Below, one piece after another: positions 17,191-24,519 of a DNA stretch of 64,000 bases; the first letter of the stretch is position 1, and each line of letters opens with the position of its first letter. The notes under the pieces are model-generated. The model searched no databases and was not told where the DNA came from. It saw only the letters and a program-made list of their open reading frames with translations. A program made the translations under genes and the position numbers. Origin of the DNA: Duganella sp. 1224 (lineage in GTDB: Bacteria; Pseudomonadota; Gammaproteobacteria; Burkholderiales; Burkholderiaceae_D); the NCBI RefSeq assembly GCF_013408245.1, contig NZ_JACBYS010000002.1, forward strand, positions 434,001 through 498,000, given 5' to 3'.

Positions 17191-17940
17191 ATGCCAGGAG
17201 TGACACGCCGCAGCGCGCTGACGGCCATGGCGGCAGGCGCCGCGGCCGGGGCCTTACCGGTCCTGCCCGGCCTGTCGCATGCCGCCCCGCAGCGCGCGCC
17301 GCTGCGCCTGACCATCGTCAACCTGATGCCCTGGGCCGGCAACGACGCGCGCGGCCAGCCGGTCGGCGCGCTGATCGACCTGTGCGGACAGCTGGCCGCG
17401 CTGGCCGGCATGCCGATCACCCCCATGCTGGTGCCTTACGGCCGCGCGCCCTATATGCTCAATAGCGGCGGCACGGAGCTGATGCTGGCCATCGATACCA
17501 GCAGCAGCAGCAGCAGCGCCATCGAATACGTCGGCACCGTCGACATCGTGGTGCTGGGCCGCAGCGGCTTCCGCTACCAGCGGCTGGACGACCTGTTCGG
17601 CCGCACCGTCGGCACGCTGCGCCACAGCGGCTACAGCCCCGGACTGGAGGCCGAAGCGCGCATCCGCAAGCACGCCTTCGACAGCTACGACCAGGGCCTG
17701 CGCATGCTGCAGGCGGGCCGCCTGGACGCGGTGATGGGCGTGGACAACAGCATTGCCCACGCGCTGGGCAACGCCGCCGGCCAATTCAGCCCGCGCTATC
17801 CGATGGCGCGCGGCCGCGTGGCCCTGTACGCCGACGCCAGGATCGGCGCCGACGCCATCGCCGCGCTGCAAGCCGCCTGCCGCCAGCTGCGCCAGAAAGG
17901 CGCGATGGACGAGCTGCTGCAGCGCTATCAGCGCCGGTAG
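17191..17940 (+). CDS. Exported solute-binding-like protein (SBP_bac_3 type)
   Basis: The 249-residue protein has a leader with paired Arg (VTRRSALTAMAAGAAAGALP) and a mature part like family 3 amino-acid binding proteins: YGRAPYMLNSGGTEL, VDIVVLGRSG, LDDLFGRTVGTLRHSGYSPG and RMLQAGRLDAVMG. It is more diverged than transporter-linked binders, and no permease is nearby. AAGGAG at 17179-17184 precedes ATG 17191. Six consecutive AGC codons (17500-17517, Ser6) form a microsatellite in a loop. It probably shares a transcript with the LysR in front. The last 13 bases overlap the convergent LysR gene. Confidence 0.75.
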   Translation: MPGVTRRSALTAMAAGAAAGALPVLPGLSHAAPQRAPLRLTIVNLMPWAGNDARGQPVGALIDLCGQLAALAGMPITPMLVPYGRAPYMLNSGGTELMLAIDTSSSSSSAIEYVGTVDIVVLGRSGFRYQRLDDLFGRTVGTLRHSGYSPGLEAEARIRKHAFDSYDQGLRMLQAGRLDAVMGVDNSIAHALGNAAGQFSPRYPMARGRVALYADARIGADAIAALQAACRQLRQKGAMDELLQRYQRR

Positions 17941-18815
17941 AACTGCTTGACCATCGACGTGAAATTCTTCACCGTCACCGACTTCTCGCGCGGCCGCGTA
18001 ATCAGCGCGATCGCCGTGCCCAGCTCCTTGTTGCTGATGTCCTGGTAGGTCACGCCCTCGGCGCGGAACTGGCCGATCGACTCCGGAATGATGGCCACGC
18101 CGAAGCCCGCCGCCGCCATATTGACGCCCGACGAAATCTGCGGCGACTCCATCTCGATCTTGGGCGAGAACCCCGCCGCGCGGCAGGCGCTGATGATGGC
18201 GTCGTGCAGCTCCGGGCCAATCGCGCGCGGATACAGGATGAAGGGATCGCCGGCCAGCTGTTTCAGGTCGATGGTGCGGCGCTTGCCCATCGGGTGCCCG
18301 CTGGGCAGCACGGCAATCATCTTCTCCTGCACCAGCGGCGTGACCACCAGGTCGCCGCAATCGAGCGGCAGGCGGATCATGGCGCAATCGACCTGCGCGT
18401 CGGCCAGCTTGCCCAGCAGCGCCACGCTGTTGCTCTCCTCGGTGCGGATCTTCACGCCCGGATAGCTCTCGCGGAAGCTGCGCAGCAGCCGCGCCACGGT
18501 CGGATGAAACACCGTGGACCCGGCAAAGCCGATCGACAGATGCCCGCTCTCGCCACGCGCCGTTTTCTTTACCTGCTCCAGCGCGTGGTTGGCGTCGTCC
18601 AGCACGCGGCGCGCATGTTCGCGGAAGATCTCGCCGGCCTCGGTCAACTCCACCCGGCGCGGATGGCGGATGAACAGCTTGGCGCCGATTTCCCGTTCCA
18701 GCTTGAGGATCTGCTGGCTCAACGGCGGCTGCGCGATGCCCAGCCGCTCGGCCGCCACGGTGAAATGCAGGTGCTCTGCCACGGCCAGGAAATAGCGTAA
18801 CTGGCGAAACTCCAT
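17928..18815 (-). CDS. LysR family regulator (CatR/BenM-like)
   Basis: The 295-residue regulator begins MEFRQLRYFLAVAEHLHFT and QPPLSQQILKLE, the form of the CatR/BenM/ClcR subgroup, with the usual effector domain. ATG 18815 is set by that conserved start. It is divergent from D-lactate dehydrogenase across 104 bp containing an inverted repeat, so it is the likely regulator of the dld-FUSC pair. The aromatic-acid effectors of its relatives do not obviously fit that gene, so the inducer is open. Confidence 0.9.
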   Translation of the reverse strand: MEFRQLRYFLAVAEHLHFTVAAERLGIAQPPLSQQILKLEREIGAKLFIRHPRRVELTEAGEIFREHARRVLDDANHALEQVKKTARGESGHLSIGFAGSTVFHPTVARLLRSFRESYPGVKIRTEESNSVALLGKLADAQVDCAMIRLPLDCGDLVVTPLVQEKMIAVLPSGHPMGKRRTIDLKQLAGDPFILYPRAIGPELHDAIISACRAAGFSPKIEMESPQISSGVNMAAAGFGVAIIPESIGQFRAEGVTYQDISNKELGTAIALITRPREKSVTVKNFTSMVKQFYRR

Positions 18816-18850
18816 CGTTGTCCTTTCATCTTGAAGTGCACTGACTGATA

Positions 18851-18870
18851 TCTTTTTCGTCTTGAAAAGA
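18851..18870. promoter_or_regulatory. Inverted repeat in LysR/dld divergent promoter
   Basis: TCTTTT and AAAAGA arms (6 bp each, 8-base spacer) lie 50-69 bases before dld and 36-55 before the LysR gene. The position is where a LysR dimer site would be expected. The sequence is AT-rich, so chance is possible. Confidence 0.3.
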
Positions 18871-18919
18871 CTACCACGAAATATTGGATTCGCGCCTGCG
18901 CGTCTCGTAAGCTGTACCC

Positions 18920-20629
18920 ATGACGACCTCACTCATTCCCCACCTGATCGGCATCGTCGGCAAGCAGCATGTGCTGACCGGCGACAGCCAGACCCGCCGC
19001 TACCGCACCGGCATCCGCTTCGGCAGCGGCAAGGCGCTGGCGGTGGTGCGTCCCGGCTCGCTGGTGGAGCAATGGCGTGTGTTGAAGGCCTGCGTGGCGG
19101 CCAACGTCATCGTCATCTCGCAAGCGTCCAACACCGGCCTGACCGGCGGCTCGACGCCGGATGGCGACGATTACGACCGCGAGATCGTCATCGTCAGCAT
19201 GAGCCGCATGAGAACCGTGCACCTGATCGAAGACGGCAAGCAGGTGGTCTGCCTGCCCGGCGCCACGCTCGACCAGCTGGAACGCGCGCTGGCGCCGCTG
19301 GGCCGCGAGCCGCACTCGGTAATCGGCTCCAGCTGCATCGGCGCCTCGGTGTTCGGCGGCATCTGCAACAATTCCGGCGGCGCGCTGGTGCAGCGCGGCC
19401 CGGCCTACACCGAACTGTCGCTGTTCGCCCGCGTGGACGCGCAGGGCCGGCTGGTGCTGACCAATCACCTCGGCATTTATCTCGACGGCGATGAGGAAGC
19501 CGTGCTGGCCGCCGTCGAGCGCGGCGCCTTCGCGGCCGGCGCCATCGTCGCCGATGCCGGCGCCGTCCACGACCACCGCTACGTGGACCACGTGCGCCAG
19601 ATCGACGCCGCCACGCCGGCGCGCTACAACGCCGACCCGAGCCGCCTGTACGAGGCGTCCGGCTCGGCCGGCAAGGTAATGGTGTTCGCCGTGCGGCTGG
19701 ACACCTTCCCGATGGAGAAAGACCCGGTGGTGTTCTACATCGGCAGCAACCGCATCGACGAACTGACCGACGTGCGCCGCGCGGCGCTGGGCCAGTTCAC
19801 GCACCTGCCCATCGCCGGCGAATACCTGCACCGCGACGCCTTCGCCGTGGCCGAGAAGTACGGCAAGGACACCTTCCTGCTGATCCAGCACCTGGGCGCC
19901 GCGCGCCTGCCGGCCATGTTCGCGCTCAAGGCCCGCTGCGACGCCTTCTTCGACAAGCTGCCCTTCCTGCCATCCAACCTGACCGACCGCATCGCCCAGG
20001 GAATCAGCGCGCTGCTGCCGCGCCACCTGCCGCCGCGCATGATGGACTACCACCAGCGCTACGAACACCACCTGCTGCTCAAGGTGAGCGCACAAGGCGC
20101 GGACGAAGCGCGGCGCTACCTGCAAGGCTACTTCGGCGGCGCCGAGGGCGGCTACTTCGAATGCACGCCGGACGAAGGCGCCAAGGCCTTCCTGCACCGC
20201 TTTGCCGCCGCCGGCGCCGCCAACCGCTACCGCGCCGTCCACACCCGCACCGTGGAAAACATCCTGGCGCTGGACATCGCCCTGCCGCGCAATCAACGCA
20301 ACTGGTTCGAGACGCTGCCGCGCGATATCGAAGAACCGCTGATGCTCACGCTGTACTACGGCCACTTCCTGTGCCACGTCTTCCACCAGGACTACATCGT
20401 CCGCAAGGGCCACGACCCGATGGCGATCGAGCACAAGATGTGGGCACTGCTGGACGCGCGCGGCGCCGAATATCCGGCCGAGCACAATGTGGGCCACCTG
20501 TACTACGCCAAGGAGGCGCTGCGCCGCCACTACCAGGAACTGGACCCGTGCAACTGCTTCAATCCCGGCATCGGCCACACGTCAAGGCGCGCCTTCTACC
20601 GTGAAGAGACGGAGGCCGCGCATGCTTAA
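18920..20629 (+). CDS. dld: D-lactate dehydrogenase, quinone-dependent
   Basis: This 569-residue FAD protein is of the Dld type: membrane-associated oxidation of D-lactate to pyruvate with electrons to quinone. It has the FAD-binding PCMH segment (SQASNTGLTGGSTPDG, VIGSSCIGASVFGGICNNSGG) and the Dld-specific C-terminal membrane-binding domain (FHQDYIVRKGHDP, NVGHLYYAKEALRRHY, DPCNCFNPGIGHTS). Its length matches the family. The last 8 bases overlap the start of the FUSC gene. A divergent LysR gene lies upstream. Confidence 0.93.
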   Translation: MTTSLIPHLIGIVGKQHVLTGDSQTRRYRTGIRFGSGKALAVVRPGSLVEQWRVLKACVAANVIVISQASNTGLTGGSTPDGDDYDREIVIVSMSRMRTVHLIEDGKQVVCLPGATLDQLERALAPLGREPHSVIGSSCIGASVFGGICNNSGGALVQRGPAYTELSLFARVDAQGRLVLTNHLGIYLDGDEEAVLAAVERGAFAAGAIVADAGAVHDHRYVDHVRQIDAATPARYNADPSRLYEASGSAGKVMVFAVRLDTFPMEKDPVVFYIGSNRIDELTDVRRAALGQFTHLPIAGEYLHRDAFAVAEKYGKDTFLLIQHLGAARLPAMFALKARCDAFFDKLPFLPSNLTDRIAQGISALLPRHLPPRMMDYHQRYEHHLLLKVSAQGADEARRYLQGYFGGAEGGYFECTPDEGAKAFLHRFAAAGAANRYRAVHTRTVENILALDIALPRNQRNWFETLPRDIEEPLMLTLYYGHFLCHVFHQDYIVRKGHDPMAIEHKMWALLDARGAEYPAEHNVGHLYYAKEALRRHYQELDPCNCFNPGIGHTSRRAFYREETEAAHA

Positions 20630-21683
20630 AGCACTCGTGGCCAACGCCACCGACAAGGCCAATCTGCTGGAAGGCATGCGCGCCGCCTCGGCCTCCGCCC
20701 TCATGCTGCTGGTGGGCTGCGCACTGCACGCGCCGGATTTCGCCTGGGCCGCCATCGGCGCCTTCTGGACCTCGCTGGCGACGGCCTCGGACAGCGCGCG
20801 CCACCGCGTGGCGTCGATGCTGTCGTTCGCCGCGCTGTCCACGCTCACCGGCGGACTGACCACCTATGCCGCCAGCTTCGGCACGATGGCCGGTGCCGCT
20901 GCCCTCTTCCTGTGGGTGACCAGCGCCGGACTGGCGCGCATCTGGGGCGCCAAGGCCTATCAGGTGGCCATCCTCGCCGCCACCGCCTGCGTGGTGATGG
21001 TCGACCGTCCATGGCACGGCGACGCCGGCGGCATGGCCTGGCTGGCGGTGTACCTGGTCGGCTGCCTGTTCGCCACCGCGCTGAGCGTGATGATCTGGCA
21101 GATCGGCCCTCAAACGCCGGAGCGCTACAGCACCAACTGGCGGCAAGCCGCCGTGCAGTCGGTGCGCGAAGGACTGCGGCAGCTGCGCGACCACGCCACG
21201 CTGTCCAGCGACGGCCTGCACTTCGCGCTGCGGCTCGGCATCGCCACCACGGTCGCCTACCTGACGGTGCACCTGCTGCACCTGCCCTACGGCTACTGGG
21301 CCACGATGGCCGTGCTGCTGATACTGCAGCCATCGGCCTCCGGCACCCTGCCGCGCAGCATGGAGCGCGCGGTCGGCACCGTGGTCGGCACGGTGATCGC
21401 GATCGGCATCAGCGGCGTGGCGACGTCGCCGCTGGCAATCGCGCTGGCGGTGTTCCCGCTGATCGGCCTGACGATGACGCTGCGGCCGGCCGGCTATGGC
21501 GTCTTCGTCGCCTTCCTGACGCCATCGTTCGTGCTGGTGGCCGATTACGCCATGCCGCTGGTCGACGAATACAACTACGCGCTGGCGCGGCTGGAAAACA
21601 ACCTGCTCGGCAGCGCCATCGCCGTCATCGCCACGCTCACCCTGTGGCCGCTGACCGAACGCCTCAGAAAGTCAGTAGAATAA
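20622..21683 (+). CDS. FUSC family inner-membrane protein
   Basis: A 353-residue protein with two blocks of about five to six membrane helices separated by a cytosolic segment (about 165-205), as in FUSC/aromatic-acid exporter (AaeB-like) proteins. The second block carries YGYWATMAVLLILQPS and GTVVGTVIAIG, the family signature. Its likely role is efflux of an organic acid or a related compound. Its ATG (20622) overlaps the end of dld by 8 bases, which implies coupled translation and a link to lactate or another acid handled by Dld. Confidence 0.85.
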   Translation: MLKALVANATDKANLLEGMRAASASALMLLVGCALHAPDFAWAAIGAFWTSLATASDSARHRVASMLSFAALSTLTGGLTTYAASFGTMAGAAALFLWVTSAGLARIWGAKAYQVAILAATACVVMVDRPWHGDAGGMAWLAVYLVGCLFATALSVMIWQIGPQTPERYSTNWRQAAVQSVREGLRQLRDHATLSSDGLHFALRLGIATTVAYLTVHLLHLPYGYWATMAVLLILQPSASGTLPRSMERAVGTVVGTVIAIGISGVATSPLAIALAVFPLIGLTMTLRPAGYGVFVAFLTPSFVLVADYAMPLVDEYNYALARLENNLLGSAIAVIATLTLWPLTERLRKSVE

Positions 21684-21713
21684 GCGTCTTCCCAACCAGG
21701 AGACCAAGCCGGC

Positions 21714-22031
21714 ATGCCCTACGATTGCCAATCCTGCGGCGCCTGCTGCGCCGTATTCCGCGTCAGCTTCTACTGGAGCGAGACCACGCTCCATCCAGAC
21801 GGCACCGTGCCCAGGGAACTGGTCACGCCGGTATCGCCCTGGCACGTGGCGATGAACGGCACGCTGCAATCGCCGGTGCGCTGCGCCTGCCTGAGCGGCG
21901 AAGTCGGCCAGGCCGTCAGCTGCACTATCTACCCGCAGCGCTCCAGCACCTGCCGCGAATGCGAAGCCGGCGACGCCACCTGCCTGCGCGCGCGTGAGCT
22001 GGCCGGACTGCCACTACAAGCCACGGTCTGA
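21714..22031 (+). CDS. YkgJ-type cysteine-cluster protein
   Basis: The 105-residue protein starts with YDCQSCGACCAVF (CxxCGxCC) and has further Cys at CACL, CTIYPQR and CRECEAGDATC, the zinc- or iron-cluster-binding pattern of the YkgJ family. It is of unknown function. An AGGAGA site lies before ATG 21714. It follows the FUSC gene by 30 bases on the same strand and may be in that transcript. Confidence 0.85.
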   Translation: MPYDCQSCGACCAVFRVSFYWSETTLHPDGTVPRELVTPVSPWHVAMNGTLQSPVRCACLSGEVGQAVSCTIYPQRSSTCRECEAGDATCLRARELAGLPLQATV

Positions 22032-22116
22032 CAAACAAATCGGCGTCCTCCTACGCCCCCGGCGCAGCGCCGCCGATATCATGGACCTCCCAGCCACCAC
22101 GCCAGGAGACACCGCC

Positions 22117-22701
22117 ATGTTTGCGCTCAAAAAACTCAGCCCGACCATCACCGACATGATCCGCTTCGACCACTCGCACGTGCTGGTCACCTTCCACCAA
22201 TACACGATCGACGCCAAGCCCAAGGTCAAAAAAGCGCTGGCCGACACCATCTGCAACGCCCTCGAAATCCACGCCACGCTGGAGGAAGAAATCTTCTACC
22301 CGGCCGCCCGCACCTTCGACGCCAACGAGCCGGTGCTGCTGAAAAGCGTGCCCGAACACAACGAAATGCGCCGCCTGATCGCCGAACTGCGCGCCACGCC
22401 CGCCACCGACCTGCACCACGGCCAGCTGCTGCACCAGCTGATGCGCGAAGTGATCCACCACGTGGCCGACGAGGAAACCGTGCTGCTGCCGCACGCCGAG
22501 CGCGTGCTGAGCAAAGACCGCCTGAGCGAGCTGGGCGCGGACATGACCAAGCGCCGGCTGGAACTGGTTGGCCCCAAGGCCGGCAAGCTCGCCATCGACA
22601 CCGCCGTCGGCTTCTCCGGCAGCACCACCGCGCTGGTGCTGGGCATCGTCGGCACGGTGGCGGCAGCCACGCTGCTGACCCGGAAAGCGAAAACCGCCTG
22701 A
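22117..22701 (+). CDS. Hemerythrin-like HHE-domain protein
   Basis: A 194-residue protein with a four-helix hemerythrin domain at about 10-140: metal ligands in RFDHSHVLVTFHQY, HATLEEEIFYPAA, PEHNEMRRLI and EVIHHVADEETVLLP. The C-terminus has a short hydrophobic segment (TTALVLGIVGTVAAATLL) that could anchor it. HHE proteins bind a diiron centre and sense or buffer O2 or reactive nitrogen. AGGAG at 22103-22107 fixes ATG 22117; an in-frame ATG at 22081 lacks a ribosome site. Confidence 0.88.
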   Translation: MFALKKLSPTITDMIRFDHSHVLVTFHQYTIDAKPKVKKALADTICNALEIHATLEEEIFYPAARTFDANEPVLLKSVPEHNEMRRLIAELRATPATDLHHGQLLHQLMREVIHHVADEETVLLPHAERVLSKDRLSELGADMTKRRLELVGPKAGKLAIDTAVGFSGSTTALVLGIVGTVAAATLLTRKAKTA

Positions 22702-22731
22702 CGGCAACGGGAGCCTGGCGCCGGCCAGCCG

Positions 22732-23034
22732 CTATCGGAAGGCCACACCGGAGGCGATTTGCTCCCACACCACCTGCAGCAATTGCTTGCCCTTCGACCG
22801 CCCGGCAGGCAGCGTATCGGCTTCCCTGGCGGGCCAGGCGGCGGTTAATAATCGGCTGAAGCTGTTGGCCTCCAGCGGCGCATAGCCCATGGTCCAGGCG
22901 GCGAAGTCGCGCGTCTCGATCGGCTCATCGACCAGCAGCAAAATGTCCCTGTGGCGCCGGTCGACCTGGATCGACGCGAACAGCGTTTGCAAAGGCCCAG
23001 CCGGGCCTTCAATGCACTGGATGAAGTGCGGACG
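22732..23034 (-). pseudogene. Truncated BLUF photoreceptor (C-terminal half)
   Basis: The minus-strand frame reads HFIQCIEGPAGPLQTLFASI, then QVDRRHRDILLLVDEP and RDFAAWTMGYAPL. This is the third strand, helix and C-terminal part of a BLUF (FAD blue-light sensor) domain. The first half, with the flavin-contacting Tyr, is missing: an in-frame TAA at 23035-23037 lies only two codons before the homologous part, and no BLUF-like sequence is seen beyond it. Without an ATG (a TTG at 22992 is the only start-like codon) it is probably not expressed. The 86 residues after that TTG are otherwise undamaged, so the truncation looks recent. Confidence 0.7.
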
Positions 23035-23214
23035 TTAATGCTCCAAGTGTGATTGTATGGCGCCTCATCCTAATCTCCAGCTAGAACAAGGGTAATTATT
23101 CCTGGTCTTTAATTACCGCCATTGCTAAAACGCAAACCTGCGCTTAATACCAATAAGTCTGCACTGAGAAAATAATAATTCAGGGGGGCGCTGCTATTGA
23201 AAGAGGAGCGAATA

Positions 23215-23252
23215 CAAAAAACCCGCTTTCCTCAACGAGAAAAACGGGTTTC
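23215..23252 (-). terminator. Rho-independent terminator behind tRNA-Thr
   Basis: On the minus strand, AAACCCG and CGGGTTT form the stem base, with a TTTTTCTC/GAGGAAAG extension and a run of six T after the stem (A run at 23216-23221 on the plus strand). It lies 12 bases downstream of the tRNA 3' end. Between it and the BLUF remnant (23038-23214) I see no gene. Confidence 0.8.
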
Positions 23253-23263
23253 TTGATTGTTCC

Positions 23264-23339
23264 TGGTGCCGCTGACCGGAATCGAACTGGTGACCTTCGC
23301 ATTACGAATGCGCTGCTCTACCGACTGAGCTACAGCGGC
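23264..23339 (-). tRNA. tRNA-Thr (anticodon CGT)
   Basis: The minus strand folds as a 76-base cloverleaf: acceptor GCCGCTG/CAGCGGC, D stem GCTC/GAGC with AGTCGGTA loop, anticodon loop TTCGTAA (CGT, reads ACG), T loop TTCGATT and encoded CCA at 23264-23266. Two imperfections are seen: a G-A at the top of the anticodon stem and one A-C in the T stem. A terminator follows. Confidence 0.93.
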
Positions 23340-23445
23340 GACGACCCGCATTCTAACAAAGAACCTTCCGTCCAACCAGTCCCAAAACAATAATTTTTGG
23401 AACTGGTTGCAACTATTTCATTGCCTTGTGCGGATAGGCGGCTAT

Positions 23446-24450
23446 TCAGCCCTCGGCGTGGTAGGCGGTGACCACCGCCACTTCGTCGCGCGAGCCGAGG
23501 AAGACGGGCACGCGCTGGTGCAGTTTGTGCGGCTGGATGTCGAGGATGCGCTGCTTGCCGTCGGTGGCCGCGCCGCCCGCCTGTTCGACGATGAAGGCCA
23601 TCGGGTTGGCTTCGTACATCAGGCGCAGTTTGCCGGGCATCGAGGTGTCGCGGGTGTCGGCCGGGTACATGAAGATGCCGCCGCGGTTCAGGATGCGGTG
23701 CACGTCGGCCACCATCGAGGCGATCCAGCGCATGTTGAAGTTGGTGCCGCGCGGGCCGGTGTCGCCGGCCAGCAGCTCGCTGATGTAGCGCTGCACCGGC
23801 GCGTGCCAGTGGCGCTGGTTGGACATGTTGATGGCGAATTCCTTGGTCTTGGCCGGAATCTGCATGTCGCGCTGGGTCAGCACCCACGAGCCCATTTCAC
23901 GGTCCAGCGTGAAGCAGTTGACGCCGTTGCCGGTGGTGAGCACCAGCATGGTCTGCGGGCCGTACACCGCGTAGCCGGCGGCCACCTGCTTCGAGCCGGG
24001 CTGCATGAAGTCGGCTTCGCTCGGCTGGGTCATGCCTTCCGGCGCCTTCAGCACCGAGAAGATGGTGCCGATCGAGACGTTGACGTCGATGTTCGACGAG
24101 CCGTCCAGCGGGTCGAACAGCAGCATGTATTCGCCCTTCGGATAGCGGTTGGGAATCGGGTGGATCGATTCCATCTCTTCCGAGGCCATGGCCGCCAGGT
24201 GGCCGCCCCATTCGTTGGCTTCCAGCAGGATTTCGTTGGAGATGATGTCCAGCTTTTTCTGCACTTCGCCCTGGACGTTTTCGGTGTCGGCGCTGCCGAG
24301 CACTTCGCCCAGCGCGCCCTTGCCGACCGAGTGGCTGATGGTCTTGCAGGCGCGCGCCACCACTTCGATCAGCAGGCGCAGCTCTGCCGGGATGTTGTTG
24401 TGGAGGCGCTGCTCTTCCACCAGGTATTGCGTGAGGCTGACTCGTTTCAT
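23446..24450 (-). CDS. fbp: Class I fructose-1,6-bisphosphatase
   Basis: The 334-residue enzyme of gluconeogenesis hydrolyses fructose-1,6-bisphosphate to fructose-6-phosphate. Metal-binding and active-site motifs are present: [21 protein letters not shown] and, near the C-terminus, [19 protein letters not shown] with the catalytic Glu. The length is that of the family. It lies 69 bases downstream of pepN on the same strand, so it may be read from the same transcript. Gluconeogenic use fits the presence of isocitrate lyase in the window. Confidence 0.96.
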   Translation of the reverse strand: MKRVSLTQYLVEEQRLHNNIPAELRLLIEVVARACKTISHSVGKGALGEVLGSADTENVQGEVQKKLDIISNEILLEANEWGGHLAAMASEEMESIHPIPNRYPKGEYMLLFDPLDGSSNIDVNVSIGTIFSVLKAPEGMTQPSEADFMQPGSKQVAAGYAVYGPQTMLVLTTGNGVNCFTLDREMGSWVLTQRDMQIPAKTKEFAINMSNQRHWHAPVQRYISELLAGDTGPRGTNFNMRWIASMVADVHRILNRGGIFMYPADTRDTSMPGKLRLMYEANPMAFIVEQAGGAATDGKQRILDIQPHKLHQRVPVFLGSRDEVAVVTAYHAEG

Positions 24451-24519
24451 GGGTTCCCTTGGTAGTAATGTAATGGTTTTCTTTGCTCAGCATGGGCTCC
24501 TGCTTTCGCAGGAGCGACG

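Noticed and set aside
17500..17517. AGC microsatellite as a phase-variation switch
   Set aside because: The unit is three bases, so copy change keeps the frame; it can only alter a Ser run.
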